Source: Cycas panzhihuaensis (lineage: Eukaryota > Cycadophyta). From it: a DNA stretch of 64,000 nt. The notes under the pieces are model-generated. The model was not told the origin of the DNA, searched no databases, and worked only from the letters and a program-made list of their open reading frames with translations. Shown piece by piece: positions 10,758-19,769 of this stretch. Numbering within the stretch: position 1 is the stretch's first letter; every line of letters starts with the position of its first letter. Location of the stretch: assembly GCA_023213395.1 (NCBI GenBank), contig CM041465.1, positions 115,017,741-115,081,740 on the forward strand, given 5' to 3'. A program made the position numbers and the translations under genes.

Positions 10758-12173
10758 GAATTCGACCTCTATATCGTTAACCGGAAATCAAAGAAGGGAA
10801 TGATAGTGGCCGAGCAACTCGCGGACGGCCCTATCCCTAACTCCTTTGGTTCCCATGTTGGCGACTCTCTCCTCGATGAGTCTATCCTGACGATTCAGGG
10901 AGCCTCTCCCCATCCACTCATCGACAATGAGTGGTATAGCAACATAGTGCGGTATCTTACACAGCAGCAATACCACCCCGATGCCAGTAATAAAGTTAGA
11001 TCTCGTATCCAGACTTCTGCCAAGCAATACCTCCTCATGGATGAGGTATTGTACAAGAGGTCGCCGATGGGATCCTCCTCCATTTGTGTCACTCTTGATG
11101 AAGCCACCGGTGCCCGTGAATACCACCACGACATTTGTGGGGGTCACTTTAGGGGCCAGTCTATGGCTTAGAGGATCCTTCACATGGGTTATTTCTGGCC
11201 GTCCCTTTTCAAGGGCGCTCACAACTTTGCTCTAAAATATCGGTGATGTCAGGAATACGCCAACATTTTCCATGTGCCTTTGAAGGCCCTGTATCCCATT
11301 GTTTCACCATGGCCTTTTGCTCAGTGGGGACTAGACCTTATTGGGGCTATCTCCCCACCTTCGCCGTCGCAACACAAGTTTATCTTGACTGCCATGGAGT
11401 ATTTTACCAAATGAGGGGAGGCCATCCCCTTAATCACTATCCCTGGTAAAACGATTACCACATTCATTTACCAGCACATCATTTGCCGTTTTGGAATTCC
11501 GGACGTCCTAATCACTGACAACGGAACTCCTTTCTATAATAAGGAAATGGATGAGCTTTGTGAGAAGTTTAAAATTTCTCACAAGACTTCCTCCCCTTAC
11601 TACCCTCAGGCAAATGGCCAAGTGGAGTCTTTCAATAAGACTCTCGTTAACATTCTCAAGAAAACTGTTACTCAATCCCAAAAGGATTGGCACCTTCAGT
11701 TGCCATCTGCCTTATGGGCTTACTGCACCTCTATCAGTTCTGCCACGGGAATGACCCTATTCTTCCTGGTCTATGGTACTGAGGCGGTACTCCTGCTGGA
11801 GGTGGAGATTCCTTCCTTGCAAGTCTCCCTTCGAGGTTTCATTGACGAAGAGTCGATCCGTTAGGCTTGCCTGCTGGACCTCGAAGCTTTGGATGAGAGA
11901 CGCTTAGCCGCTTATCAGGCTAACCTGGCATCCAAAGCTCACTCATAAAGGGCCTACAATAAACATCTTCGTTCCCGCCCTTTGTTTCCTGGGGACCACG
12001 TCCTCAAGCTCGAGTACTTCCATGATCGCTTGACCAAATTCAAACCCCGATGGGTTGGTCCTTTTGTCATTATCGAATCCCTCGATAATAGTGCCTACAG
12101 GATAGCCACCCTAGAAGGGCTTGAATTCGAGAAAGCTGTTAATGGAAAATTTCTTAAGAAGTTTTATGCGTGA
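10758..12173 (+). pseudogene. pol (IN): Integrase
   Basis: Inserts the DNA copy into the genome. N-terminal zinc region: His residues in 'EYHHDICGGHFRG' and the GYFWP motif, but the first Cys of the C-x2-C pair is Tyr (KYR*CQEYA). Catalytic core: Asp in 'QWGLDLIG' (codon 11,334), Asp in 'LITDNGTPF' (11,517), Glu in 'NGQVESFNKTL' (11,625), so the D-D-E triad is still encoded. The C-terminal end has 'GDHVLKLEYFHDRL', 'PRWVGPFVI', 'AYRIATLEG' and 'NGKFLKKFYA', the standard Tat terminus, without a chromodomain. Stops at 11169, 11244, 11412, 11862 and 11946; TGA at 12,171 fits the natural end. Confidence 0.88.
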
Positions 12174-12834
12174 TCTTTCGGTGATCTCTTCGCCCCGCTC
12201 CGAAATGAGCCTAAACTACCATCTTAGGTTACCCCCATTCTTCCCAACTACGGGTAGAATGGCAATTTAAGATGGATCCTTCCTCTTCTTTTTGGTTCCT
12301 TCCGCGGAACCCGCGTTCCCGTATCCTCTCGGGAACTTTTGTCGTCCTGCTTGGGTATTCCCTGATCAGGAAGATGCTTGGGAGCATCATCGCTCCTCTT
12401 TCTTGTCTGTCGTTTCCTTCGCATATCCTGCTATGCTCTTCCGTAGACATGTATGCCACTCTGTCCTCTAACCTCATACCTCTTTATCGTCTCCACTCAT
12501 GACGTGTGTGTGTGCTCCTGTTAGACATATAGCCATACATGGAAGGAAACGTGTGCATCATACAATAAAATATTCATAATATAAAATATCCATAGCATAA
12601 CATTCGCAACATGCAAAATAAACATACATGTCATCCACATATGATATATGCATAGCATCTCATATCCAAATGGGGTTCTAATTACCCCATATATATATAC
12701 GTCTAAAAGCCATGTCACATCATACATCTGGGAAGCCGGTGTCCTTGCAGGGGGGGTACAATCATATGGTCCTATATATGACCCCCTGGAGGCTCGTGCT
12801 TTCCCCTGTTAAAATCAGATGTACATATCCTACT
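12174..12834. other. Non-coding spacer between the pol and PMD gene 3' ends
   Basis: The sense pol and the antisense PMD gene converge on this stretch. It is AT-rich at 12,520-12,720 with many short CATAT/ATACAT runs, which would suit polyadenylation of either transcript, but I cannot point to one signal. Confidence 0.4.
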
Positions 12835-13430
12835 CTACTGCTGCCCCGCTCTTGGGGTACCATCTCCTGGTCTATGTGATCCCTCTCATGGGGACCACAT
12901 GCCTCCGAGGCTCCTCCTAGGCCTCCACGAGCTGCCCGCCTCGCTCTCCTCGTCCCGTGGTCGTCTCAGGGTCGTCCCTGCCGTGTAGGTATGCATCCTG
13001 CTCCGGCTCGACCTCGACGCCATCTGTGCTACCAACTGATTGTATCGGGCCTAGATACGATCCCTCTCTCCTCGGAGTGCTTCCTCTGTCACCCTGAGAT
13101 GCTCTGTGACTACTGCTAGCTGGATCCTGCTCCCGGCATCTCTGCCTACTCCGCCCAGTGCCTCTAGAGCCTGCACCCGTCCACGTAGCTCATCCCTCTC
13201 GTGCCTCACATCGTCTCTCTCCTACTGCAGTCATCCCTGGGATGTCACATGCTCTTGGGACTCTGCGGCCCATATGTCCCTCGCCCTCACCAACGAGGCG
13301 AATGCCTCTGTGTGGGCACCTGCCGCTCTAGGCTCATCTCTCACCTGGATGGGCGGTTGCCCCTCTACATACACTTAAGGGAATATCTCCCTTACCACAG
13401 CCTCTATCAGTCTCCGGATCTCTGCTACAC

Positions 13431-13536
13431 CTGCCAATGCAACATGCCATGTGTTAGTATGTATCTCACCATATACCATAATCAAATCAAACATCTATCT
13501 GGATGCCAAATGACTCTGGAAAAGGTTAGGTCTCAC
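13431..13536 (-). other. Intron 2 of the PMD gene (106 bases)
   Basis: The donor is CAG/GTGAGA at 13,536 and the acceptor is GCATTGGCAG ending at 13,431, with a TACTAAC branch site at 13,453-13,459, about 20 bases before the acceptor. It is AT-rich between GC-rich exons. Splicing joins the frame of the Glu/Pro-rich part to the frame of the coiled-coil exon through a split Gly codon. Confidence 0.72.
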
Positions 13537-14879
13537 CTGCTGTGGCCGTCGGCTCCTCTGGTCGTGTGGCATCCTCTCCTCATGGCTCTCCGCCAGCTGC
13601 AGGTGTCTCATCCTCTAGCACCTCCTCTGCCTGGGCCTCCCTCCTCGTAGGGGCCGGCTCAACTCTCGTCCCTCCAGATCCCATCACGATCTGCAGCCTG
13701 TGGCCTTGGTCACGGGTCCCTTGCCCTCGTCCTGCGTGCCTGATGGGCTTGCCTCTCCTCTGGCAGCCCTGGATGGACCCTCTGCACCTCCTGCCATCCC
13801 TGAGGGACCTGTCTCTCCTGCAGATCGTGACGGCCGGCCCCATCATCTCCATCGTCTCCATCATCTCCACCGTCATCGCCTGCGGGCACTCCTGCTCCAC
13901 CCGCCTCGTCGTCACTATCCCACCTCACTGTCCTATAGGGCTCTGCTATGTAGTCTGGTTAGGGTGAGGAGGTCTAGTGACGTAGCCTCCGCCGATCGTC
14001 GGACATGGGCCCGGTCCTCTGTCCCTCTCAGCCGAGTCTGCCACCTATGGACCATCAGGGCCCACTCTGTGATGGGGTGTAGTCCCCCCGCTGGTGCCAC
14101 TACCGCGAAATGATTGAAAAACCAACACTGTAGTAGTGTGCTATATGATAACCCACCTTTGCCGGTCATCCTGATAGTATCCAGCTGGGCGACGAGGTTT
14201 GCCGCTATCAGGGTCGCCCAGTCCATCCTCTCGCCAGCATGACAGCAGGCGCATCCAACCATCCACCTGGTATCTCCCTATAGTTCTGCTTCCGGGAAAT
14301 CCAGAATAGAACGCACAATATAACCAACTTCCTCACCCGAGGAATCCCTGACATCGATGCGATCTGAGGGAGCTCCCCTCCGCTCCCATCTGTCTGCTCC
14401 TATGAAGAACAGGGCCGCCTCCCTGTGTGCTGCCTCGGTGCTAGGCAGCGTCCCCAGCCTCACTGGCCTTCCTGTCGCCAGTACTCCCAGTATCCGTCGT
14501 ATATCTCTCGGCGTGACCGTCACATCACCTACCTGCGGTAGGTGGAACACATGTCTCCTCCTATCCCAATGGGATACTATATCGACCAGCAACCTCTGAT
14601 CTGATGCATACTGAGGTGTCTTGAGGGCCTTGTATAGGCCACACCTCTGTAGGATCTCCCTGTCTTCCTATGATGCCATCTCCATGTAACTCAACATGGC
14701 CATGCCTACGTTCTCGCGGTTATCTACCGCGATGACAGCCTGTTCACACCAAAAAACAATCCAAGTTAGCTTCATGTCAGTTACTATCATCCCTCACTCT
14801 CTCAAAACTCTCTCTGCCTGAGATTTGGGGCTCTTTTGGCCCTTGTATCTCTTTTTCTCCTTTGTTGCCTTCGTATCGC

Positions 14880-14909
14880 GCCAAACTTAGCGGTACCGCT
14901 AAGTTTGGC
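14880..14909. repeat. Perfect 30-bp palindrome
   Basis: The half-site GCCAAACTTAGCGGT is followed immediately by its exact reverse complement. It is centred on GGTACC. It lies in intron 1 of the antisense PMD gene. The core CGGTACCGC also occurs in the 3' LTR at 17,237-17,245. Confidence 0.9.
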
Positions 14910-14932
14910 ACAGGTCCTGCGGTGATTGAGTG

Positions 14933-14970
14933 CCGCGGTAATGATCGTGGCACTGTGATCATTACCGCGG
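14933..14970. repeat. Inverted repeat, perfect 14-bp arms with 10-base loop
   Basis: CCGCGGTAATGATC at 14,933-14,946 is repeated in reverse complement at 14,957-14,970, with GTGGCACTGT between. With the palindrome 24 bases to the left it forms a cluster of dyads in the PMD intron; role unknown. Confidence 0.9.
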
Positions 14971-15402
14971 TACGAATGGCGATCCCCCATAAGGGGGGAT
15001 TTCTGCCCCGAAAAATAAAAAAAATTCTTCTGGTGGACCCTATGGGGCCCACCGGGACTAGGGCTCCCTAATGCCCAGGTCCCTGCCTCTTTCTGGGTCC
15101 GATTCTGACTCCGAGAGGCCTCTAATTACCCATAAGGGGCACTAAAAACCACATAAAATTGTAAAAAACTAATGAAATTTAAACTTCGAAATGGGTCGGG
15201 TTTAGTGATATCCACTCACTGGATCCGGTCTCCCTGTCACCATCTCGTCCTATCGATCCCGCTGGCTCTCTCTGCTCTCTGATCTAATGGTCTGATCTCT
15301 CCCTGCGTGCCTTCGAAGTTGGATGGCGCTCCGCTGCATAAGGGAATGGCTCTGATTTCGTACGAGAGCCAGTGAAAATGAATCCATTTTCCGGTTGATT
15401 TC

Positions 15403-15412
15403 CTTATATAGG
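15403..15412 (-). promoter_or_regulatory. TATA box of the antisense PMD gene (CTATATAAGG)
   Basis: A good TATA element on the minus strand 16 bases upstream of the first ATG of the PMD model (15,387). Exon 1 of the ancient copy has TATAAAA at the matching place (2,106-2,112). With this spacing either the 5' UTR is very short or translation starts at a later ATG (for example near 15,339). Inferred promoter; no transcript evidence. Confidence 0.55.
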
Positions 15413-15912
15413 CGGGGGCCCCAAAGGGCACTTCTTACATTTCGGCCGCGGCTGACCATTGGGACCGTCCCGTTCCCCTGATTGCCTTTGCCTTCTGGCC
15501 CTGTCGCCCATTGTGCTCTCTCGACACCCTTTTTGCGCTTCTCTGCAGGTGCATTTATGGTGCCTCATTTTTACACCTTTTTCCCTGGGCCTTTCTGTCT
15601 CGTTTTACGTACCACTCCTGTGCATGCCCGAGTTTATACTCGTTTGGCTCGTTTCGTTGCCCTGGACTCATTTCTGTAGTCCTTTTTCGCTCTTGGGGTC
15701 CCTAAAGGGAATGCTCCCCCGTTCGGGGGCATGTTTCGCTTTCCGAAGTGACCTTTTGGCGCTCCAGGAGGCTTTTTCCTTCAACCACTCTCTACCAGTG
15801 ATCGGACTGCTTGCTTTCACCTTGGGTAACCTCATTGCTAGGTCCTTCTACCCTACACAGCCACTTTTTGCTTGCCTCTCGAGTACTGCTTTCATTATTC
15901 ATTGACTACTAG
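15413..15912 (+). other. Pyrimidine-rich spacer between divergent PMD and RNase H genes
   Basis: C/T-rich on the plus strand, without a supported ORF. It could be a divergent promoter or the 3' part of an intron: it ends in a T-rich tract and ACTACTAG/G (AG at 15,911-15,912), a plausible splice acceptor 15 bases before the RNase H ATG. The ancient RNase H has TTCTTAG/G at the corresponding place. Confidence 0.45.
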
Positions 15913-15927
15913 GATTTTGTGTCACCC

Positions 15928-16350
15928 ATGTCCATCTACATCTTTACCGACGGCGGAAGCCGCGGTAATCCTGGACCTTTTGCCGTTGCATGGATCCTTC
16001 GCAACCCTTCTAGACACGACCTCCTCTGCTCTGGGATCTTCCTCCCAGAGGCCACTAACAATGAAGCCGAGTATATAGCTGTTATTGAAGCCCTTACTGA
16101 TGCTCTCTATTTCCATCGCAGATCTATCATTTTGCTTTGCGACTCTCAAGTTGTGGTGTCTCATCTCACTCAGGTTTACCAAGTGCGGTGCCCTCACTTG
16201 AGGACTCTTGCTTCTGCTGCCAGGTCTCTCCTGGCCTGCTTCTCTTTCGTCGATATCCAACATATCCCTCGGGTCCTCAACGCTGAGGCAGATAGTCTCG
16301 TTCGCCTCATCCTTGAGCGGTGCCTCCCTCTCCTTGCTGACCGTCCCTAA
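15928..16350 (+). CDS. Archaeal-type RNase H (second RNase H of the element), intact ORF
   Basis: A 140-residue RNase H of the archaeal type, separate from pol and about 3.75 kb downstream of it. It would cleave RNA in RNA/DNA hybrids during reverse transcription, and Tat-lineage elements are known to have acquired such a domain. The four acidic active-site residues are all present: Asp8 (TDGGSRGNPGP), Glu48 (TNNEAEY), Asp72 (LLCDSQ) and Asp122 (LNAEADSL). The length is that of a single RNase H domain. Start: the ATG at 15,928 places the DGG strand at residues 8-10; an upstream GTG at 15,919 in the same frame is not needed. It has no premature stop although gag-pol has 23; with only about 140 codons this may be chance. 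Expression probably needs a spliced or separate transcript. Confidence 0.88.
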   Translation: MSIYIFTDGGSRGNPGPFAVAWILRNPSRHDLLCSGIFLPEATNNEAEYIAVIEALTDALYFHRRSIILLCDSQVVVSHLTQVYQVRCPHLRTLASAARSLLACFSFVDIQHIPRVLNAEADSLVRLILERCLPLLADRP

Positions 16351-16760
16351 GGCTTGTATGGCCCTCCAGTCACCCAAGCCCCAGGTCGTCTTACACTTTG
16401 CTTTGTGACCCATTCGCACCTCTGAAACCCAGCTGCTAATGAGGTAAAACTATGGCGCCTACTCTTTGTTTACTCTTTATTTGGCTATGCATGTCTTTCT
16501 GCATCTTTTGTGGTGGGGGCAACCCCCTCACCCTTTCTCATCTCTCCAGTCAGTTCCTAGGTGGCCCATAGGCAGCCCCTATGTTGTCTCCACCGCTGCT
16601 TTTATATCCATGTGTTCTGCTGTGACACTCGCCGGCACCCTTGCCTACTGTTATGATCTTGATTGATATATCTATATATGCATGTGCTACTGACAATTGT
16701 GTTGTCAGCATTCGCCATCACACCAAGCTCCCGAGCGGCGAGGCTCTGCTGCCAAGGCGG
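16351..16760 (+). other. Untranslated region between RNase H and 3' LTR
   Basis: No ORF of note. A polypurine tract is expected just before 16,761; only a weak GCCAAGGCGG is present, so the priming site for plus-strand synthesis is not obvious. Confidence 0.45.
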
Positions 16761-19457
16761 TGTTTCAGCTTTCGGGGAATGGATCTGAGAACTACCAACT
16801 CAGGTAAGTGCAGGTATGTTTCTCACTTTATTACCTCTTTCTTTTGATGAGTGTTTGCTTGCATGTCTGCATATTTGTGGCCTTGTAGACGACTTTGCCT
16901 TTGTCTACACTTATTTTAGCCTATGACGACTATAGCAGGGGCACACTGCTAGCGAGTGTGGCACCCTGGTGGCCACTTCACTTCCCGCATCTGCCCTCCT
17001 CACTCCATGATCCACTTGGCTTGCGCCACCTTCGCCCGTGTGATGACCCGTCATCGTTTGATTGACTTGCCACACCGTTTGAGTCCTATTTTTGCTCTTC
17101 TGGACCCGTTTGTTGGCTTGTTTACCCCTGGGTAGGTGTCTCAGTCCCCTATTGGCCCTTTTTGTCATCTGCCCATAACTTAGGCTGGCTAGTCAGGCCT
17201 GTTTTTGCCTCCGGGCGAATACCACTGCGATTTTCACGGTACCGCCGGAATATCCGCGGTATCGCAGATTTTCTGGCGGTATGACTGTTCTAACTTATGT
17301 TTTAAAAATCTGCAGTGGCAATTTTGCATTTATTACGAAACTGCCATGTGTCTTGCGACTTAACTCACTGCCAGCTGCACCCTAATCACTCGCTTTAGGG
17401 TTTGGGTTGGGTACTTAAGTCATGATCTACTCATTTTTGAGGACTTTTGGCTCACTTTTTGGGTTGCTCCTCAAGGAAACCACACTGTGCTCTGCTCTTC
17501 TCTGCTGCCTACGCTACTCTGGGACCTGCATCTCTCCTCCAGCACCCAACTCTCCTTCGGTGTGGCTAGGACATCTTCCCAGCCCCTCACACACCTTGGA
17601 GAGGGCCCCTTGGAGAGATTTCAGTAGATTCTTGCCCCGGGCAGTCTTCAAGCGTTCCAAGTGCAGGTGTTCTCCCTCCAACTTCGCTAGCAGGGTCCCA
17701 AACCTGCTACACCATAGTTTCTGGGCTGATTTCTCAGCCTCTCCTTACTAGCCCTTGATTGAGGCAAGCACTTCTCCTCTTCCTCTCAGGTATTCACTGA
17801 TTTGAGTTGTGTCCCTTGTGCTATTGATGCCCTATCTTGCTTGTTTCTTTGCTTGTCTTTGTGAGGATTGTTTTCCTATTTACATTGGACTGTTTTACCT
17901 CTGTTATAGTGCCTCCTACCTGCGTTTGTTGCTTAAGGCGTGATGCGAGGTTGACATAGGGTTTGGGAGAGAGCCGGGTGGATTCCGCACCACCTTCCAC
18001 GCTCCTTAAGTGGCTTTAAGCCCTCCAAACCTTCCCTCTTGCCTCGTGCTGTCCTTGGCACTCAAACAAGGGTTTGTTGGCCCTCTCTTAGCCGCTGAAA
18101 TCGGTGACATCACCGTTCTGTTGGTTTGAGGGCTTAGGCTTAGGTCCGGGTGACTCACATATGTCCCGACTGCTTGCTCTTGTCTAACTCGTTTTCCCGA
18201 CAGTCCGGTTTGCTCTCCATAGCACCCTGGTTTGCCGTAGGTCTTCTTTGGCTCCTTCCTACCCCCTTGCTACTATTTCCAGCCATCTTTCTTGGCCTTG
18301 CCCCCGCTACCTTGTGGCTTTTGGGGGGAGATTAGGGTGTTCTTTACAGGATGTGGGCCACTCCAAGGCTTACTGGTTACTTTCCTTTTGCTTCGGTTGT
18401 CCTCTTTCATATATTATCATCATTGTGTTGGTGCTAACATATATGTGTTTAAATTCATATTTGTATTACATAGACATGTATTGGTAGGATCTCGTCATTA
18501 CATGTTAGTACCCTTTCTCCGGAAAGGGGGAAGTTGTTGTTGCTTGCAGGTGTTTGGAGAGCGCAAAGGGTATTTTCCACTCGTTCTGTTGCCAGTAAGT
18601 GCTCTTACGCATGTTGTACTTTCGTACTTCATCAGTTACTAGTCTTTGGTTCCTTTCTTTCCTTGGTTTTGTACTTTAGTATTTTTCTGGGGAAGGCAAG
18701 GGAGCCCCTCTTTCGCATCTGCCGCATCTCGTAGAGTAGTTTGGCGTCCCTCGGGAGGGCCCTTGTGACACACTCCTCTGGTCTAGGTGCACGCTTTGCT
18801 CCACCCTACTACTCTTTTCTTTTTGAATTCCTTTTCATAAGTAGTAATTAACTCATTGCAGATCAAAAGGGAAATTTAACTTTGCTTTCGGTTCATGCTT
18901 TATTTATTTTATTGCATGCATCTCTGCCACCTATAGGAAAAGGTCATAGGAACTGTTCCTTTTCACCTTTCCTCTCTTTCTTAGCCGTACAAGCTTCTTG
19001 CCCTTTGTATTACTTGTATGCCCGATTAGTTTGCTTAGGCATACCTTGATCTACCTTCTTGGGTCATCCCTCTTGCTTTCCTTTGGTTCCCCGCTCCGCC
19101 GGATAACCAAAGTGACCCTGTCTATAGGCCAGCCACTTGCCTATCCTTCTTCGTTTCCTATTGCTTTAGGGAAACCCTTGAAGGTTCCTCTCCTTCTCCT
19201 TCTGGCCATCCAAGGGTGGGAGGATCCTTCCCTTAGGTCAACCCAAGCTAACCTTACGCCTCCTCACCCCTTGTTCAAAGTGGTGGGGGATCACCCTTTG
19301 GTAGCCACATTCCATTGCAGGTCCCGAACTCGCGCTCTGGCACACGGGGTGCCCTGCGTGGTAATTACCCTACTTATAGGTCCCTTTCTCGATCATATTA
19401 TCACCCGCTCTTACCATACCTATTTAGTTAGGTAGCTATCCCGTAGACGCGCGTCCA
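16761..19457 (+). repeat. 3' LTR of the younger Tat element (2,697 bp)
   Basis: Direct repeat of 2,643-5,333, beginning TGTTTC and ending TCCA, followed by the target duplication GATGG. It retains CG-rich dyad-like motifs near 17,230-17,285 (including CGGTACCGC) that are altered in the 5' LTR, in line with CpG loss there. Confidence 0.93.
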
Positions 19458-19462
19458 GATGG
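19458..19462. repeat. Target-site duplication, right copy (GATGG)
   Basis: Identical to 2,638-2,642. Confidence 0.95.
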
Positions 19463-19769
19463 TGCCATTAAGAAAAATCTAATCGGGTAGAATGACCATA
19501 TTGAGAATTTCTAAATGGAGTAGAATGCTTCCATTATAAAAATTAAATCAAGATGATGACATCCTATTATGAAATTTGTAATAGGATAAGATTGACCATT
19601 ACAAAAATCATAAGAAGAAAAGACTATTTTGTTCAAAATTTTGTAATGGGGTAGACTAAAAAGAGGTAAAAATAAATCAAATTTACCAAATTTAAGTTTG
19701 TGTTTCCATTTTAGGCATGTTTATGGATGATTTGATATCTAGTTGATATTATGATGACTTGTAGGAGAG
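19463..19769 (+). other. Remainder of intron 1 of the ancient PMD gene
   Basis: AT-rich continuation of the sequence interrupted at 2,642. Motifs of the form TAAT(A/G)GGGTAGAA recur here and at 2,520-2,640, and an inverted repeat CCTATTA...TAATAGG occurs at about 19,562-19,584. These may be decayed versions of the CG-rich dyads in the younger intron. It ends in GACTTGTAG before the exon. Confidence 0.45.

Larger units (their letters stand above)
5508..12173 (+). pseudogene. gag-pol: gag-pro-pol polyprotein, one frame with 23 internal stops
   Basis: The whole polyprotein, from the first ATG to the C-terminal 'GKFLKKFYA' stop, reads in a single frame over 6.66 kb without any insertion or deletion that breaks it. 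Internal stops are at 5721, 6300, 6564, 6654, 7431, 7587, 7686, 7926, 8007, 8148, 8304, 8568, 8607, 9483, 9588, 10203, 10449, 10755, 11169, 11244, 11412, 11862 and 11946. They are seven TAA, six TAG and ten TGA, in places where a Gln (CAA/CAG) or Arg (CGA) codon fits; at 11,412 a Trp is expected. That pattern fits C-to-T change at methylated cytosines. Order: Gag, zinc knuckle, protease, RT, RNase H, integrase. No frame change separates gag and pol, so the intact parent probably made one fused polyprotein. Confidence 0.9.
14740..15219 (-). other. Intron 1 of the PMD gene
   Basis: The donor is A/GTGAGT at 15,219 and the acceptor is GTGAACAG ending at 14,740, preceded by a T-rich tract and a CTAAC branch-like motif. 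Removing it joins a complete codon to the in-frame start of exon 2 (phase 0). It holds two strong inverted repeats (14,880-14,909 and 14,933-14,970). The ancient copy has an equivalent AG boundary before its PMD exon near 19,770. Confidence 0.6.
12835..15387 (-). pseudogene. Antisense plant-mobile-domain (PMD) gene with two introns
   Basis: Model by eye, reading down the minus strand: exon 1 from ATG 15,387 to 15,220 (56 codons); intron 15,219-14,740; exon 2 from 14,739; intron 13,536-13,431; last exon to a stop at 12,886-12,888 or 12,835-12,837. Splicing is phase-consistent at both introns. Exon 2 carries the PMD core ('LLVDIVSHWDRRRHVFHLP', 'DVTVTPRDIRRILG'), the pattern of the plant mobile domain found in MAIN/MAIL-type proteins and in some plant Ty3/gypsy elements. 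An Asp/Gly-rich acidic stretch follows (about 13,930-13,840), then a Glu/Pro-rich part, and after intron 2 a heptad-like region rich in 'ERDELR/ERDRI' that looks like coiled coil. Stops (15,250; 14,668; 14,278; 13,580; 13,375; 13,231; 13,222; 13,051) and frame changes near 14,000 and 13,750 break it. Molecular function is unknown. Confidence 0.72.
2643..19457 (+). mobile_element. Full-length Tat-type Ty3/gypsy LTR retrotransposon (16.8 kb)
   Basis: Two direct LTRs (2,643-5,333 and 16,761-19,457) start with TGTTTC and end in CCA, and are flanked by the identical 5-base sequence GATGG (2,638-2,642 and 19,458-19,462), a perfect target-site duplication. The internal region carries a PBS, one gag-pro-RT-RNH-IN frame, an antisense PMD gene and a sense archaeal-type RNase H ORF. 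Domain order RT-RNH-IN marks it as Ty3/gypsy; the C-x2-H-x4-H-x4-C gag knuckle, long LTRs and long 3' tail with extra ORFs are features of the Tat lineage. It is GC-richer than the surrounding DNA. It inserted into intron 1 of the PMD gene of an older relative. The gag-pol frame is dead through stop codons only. LTR divergence is visible (3 and roughly 10 mismatches in two sampled stretches of about 60 bases), so insertion is not recent. Confidence 0.95.

Noticed and set aside
13542-13967. 141-codon plus-strand frame
   Set aside because: It is the complement of the GC-rich PMD coding region; the minus strand carries the coherent domain, introns and coiled coil.
12835-15387. Idea that the PMD gene is a resident host gene
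   Set aside because: It lies between pol and the 3' LTR of an element with a perfect target duplication, and a second element has it in the same place.
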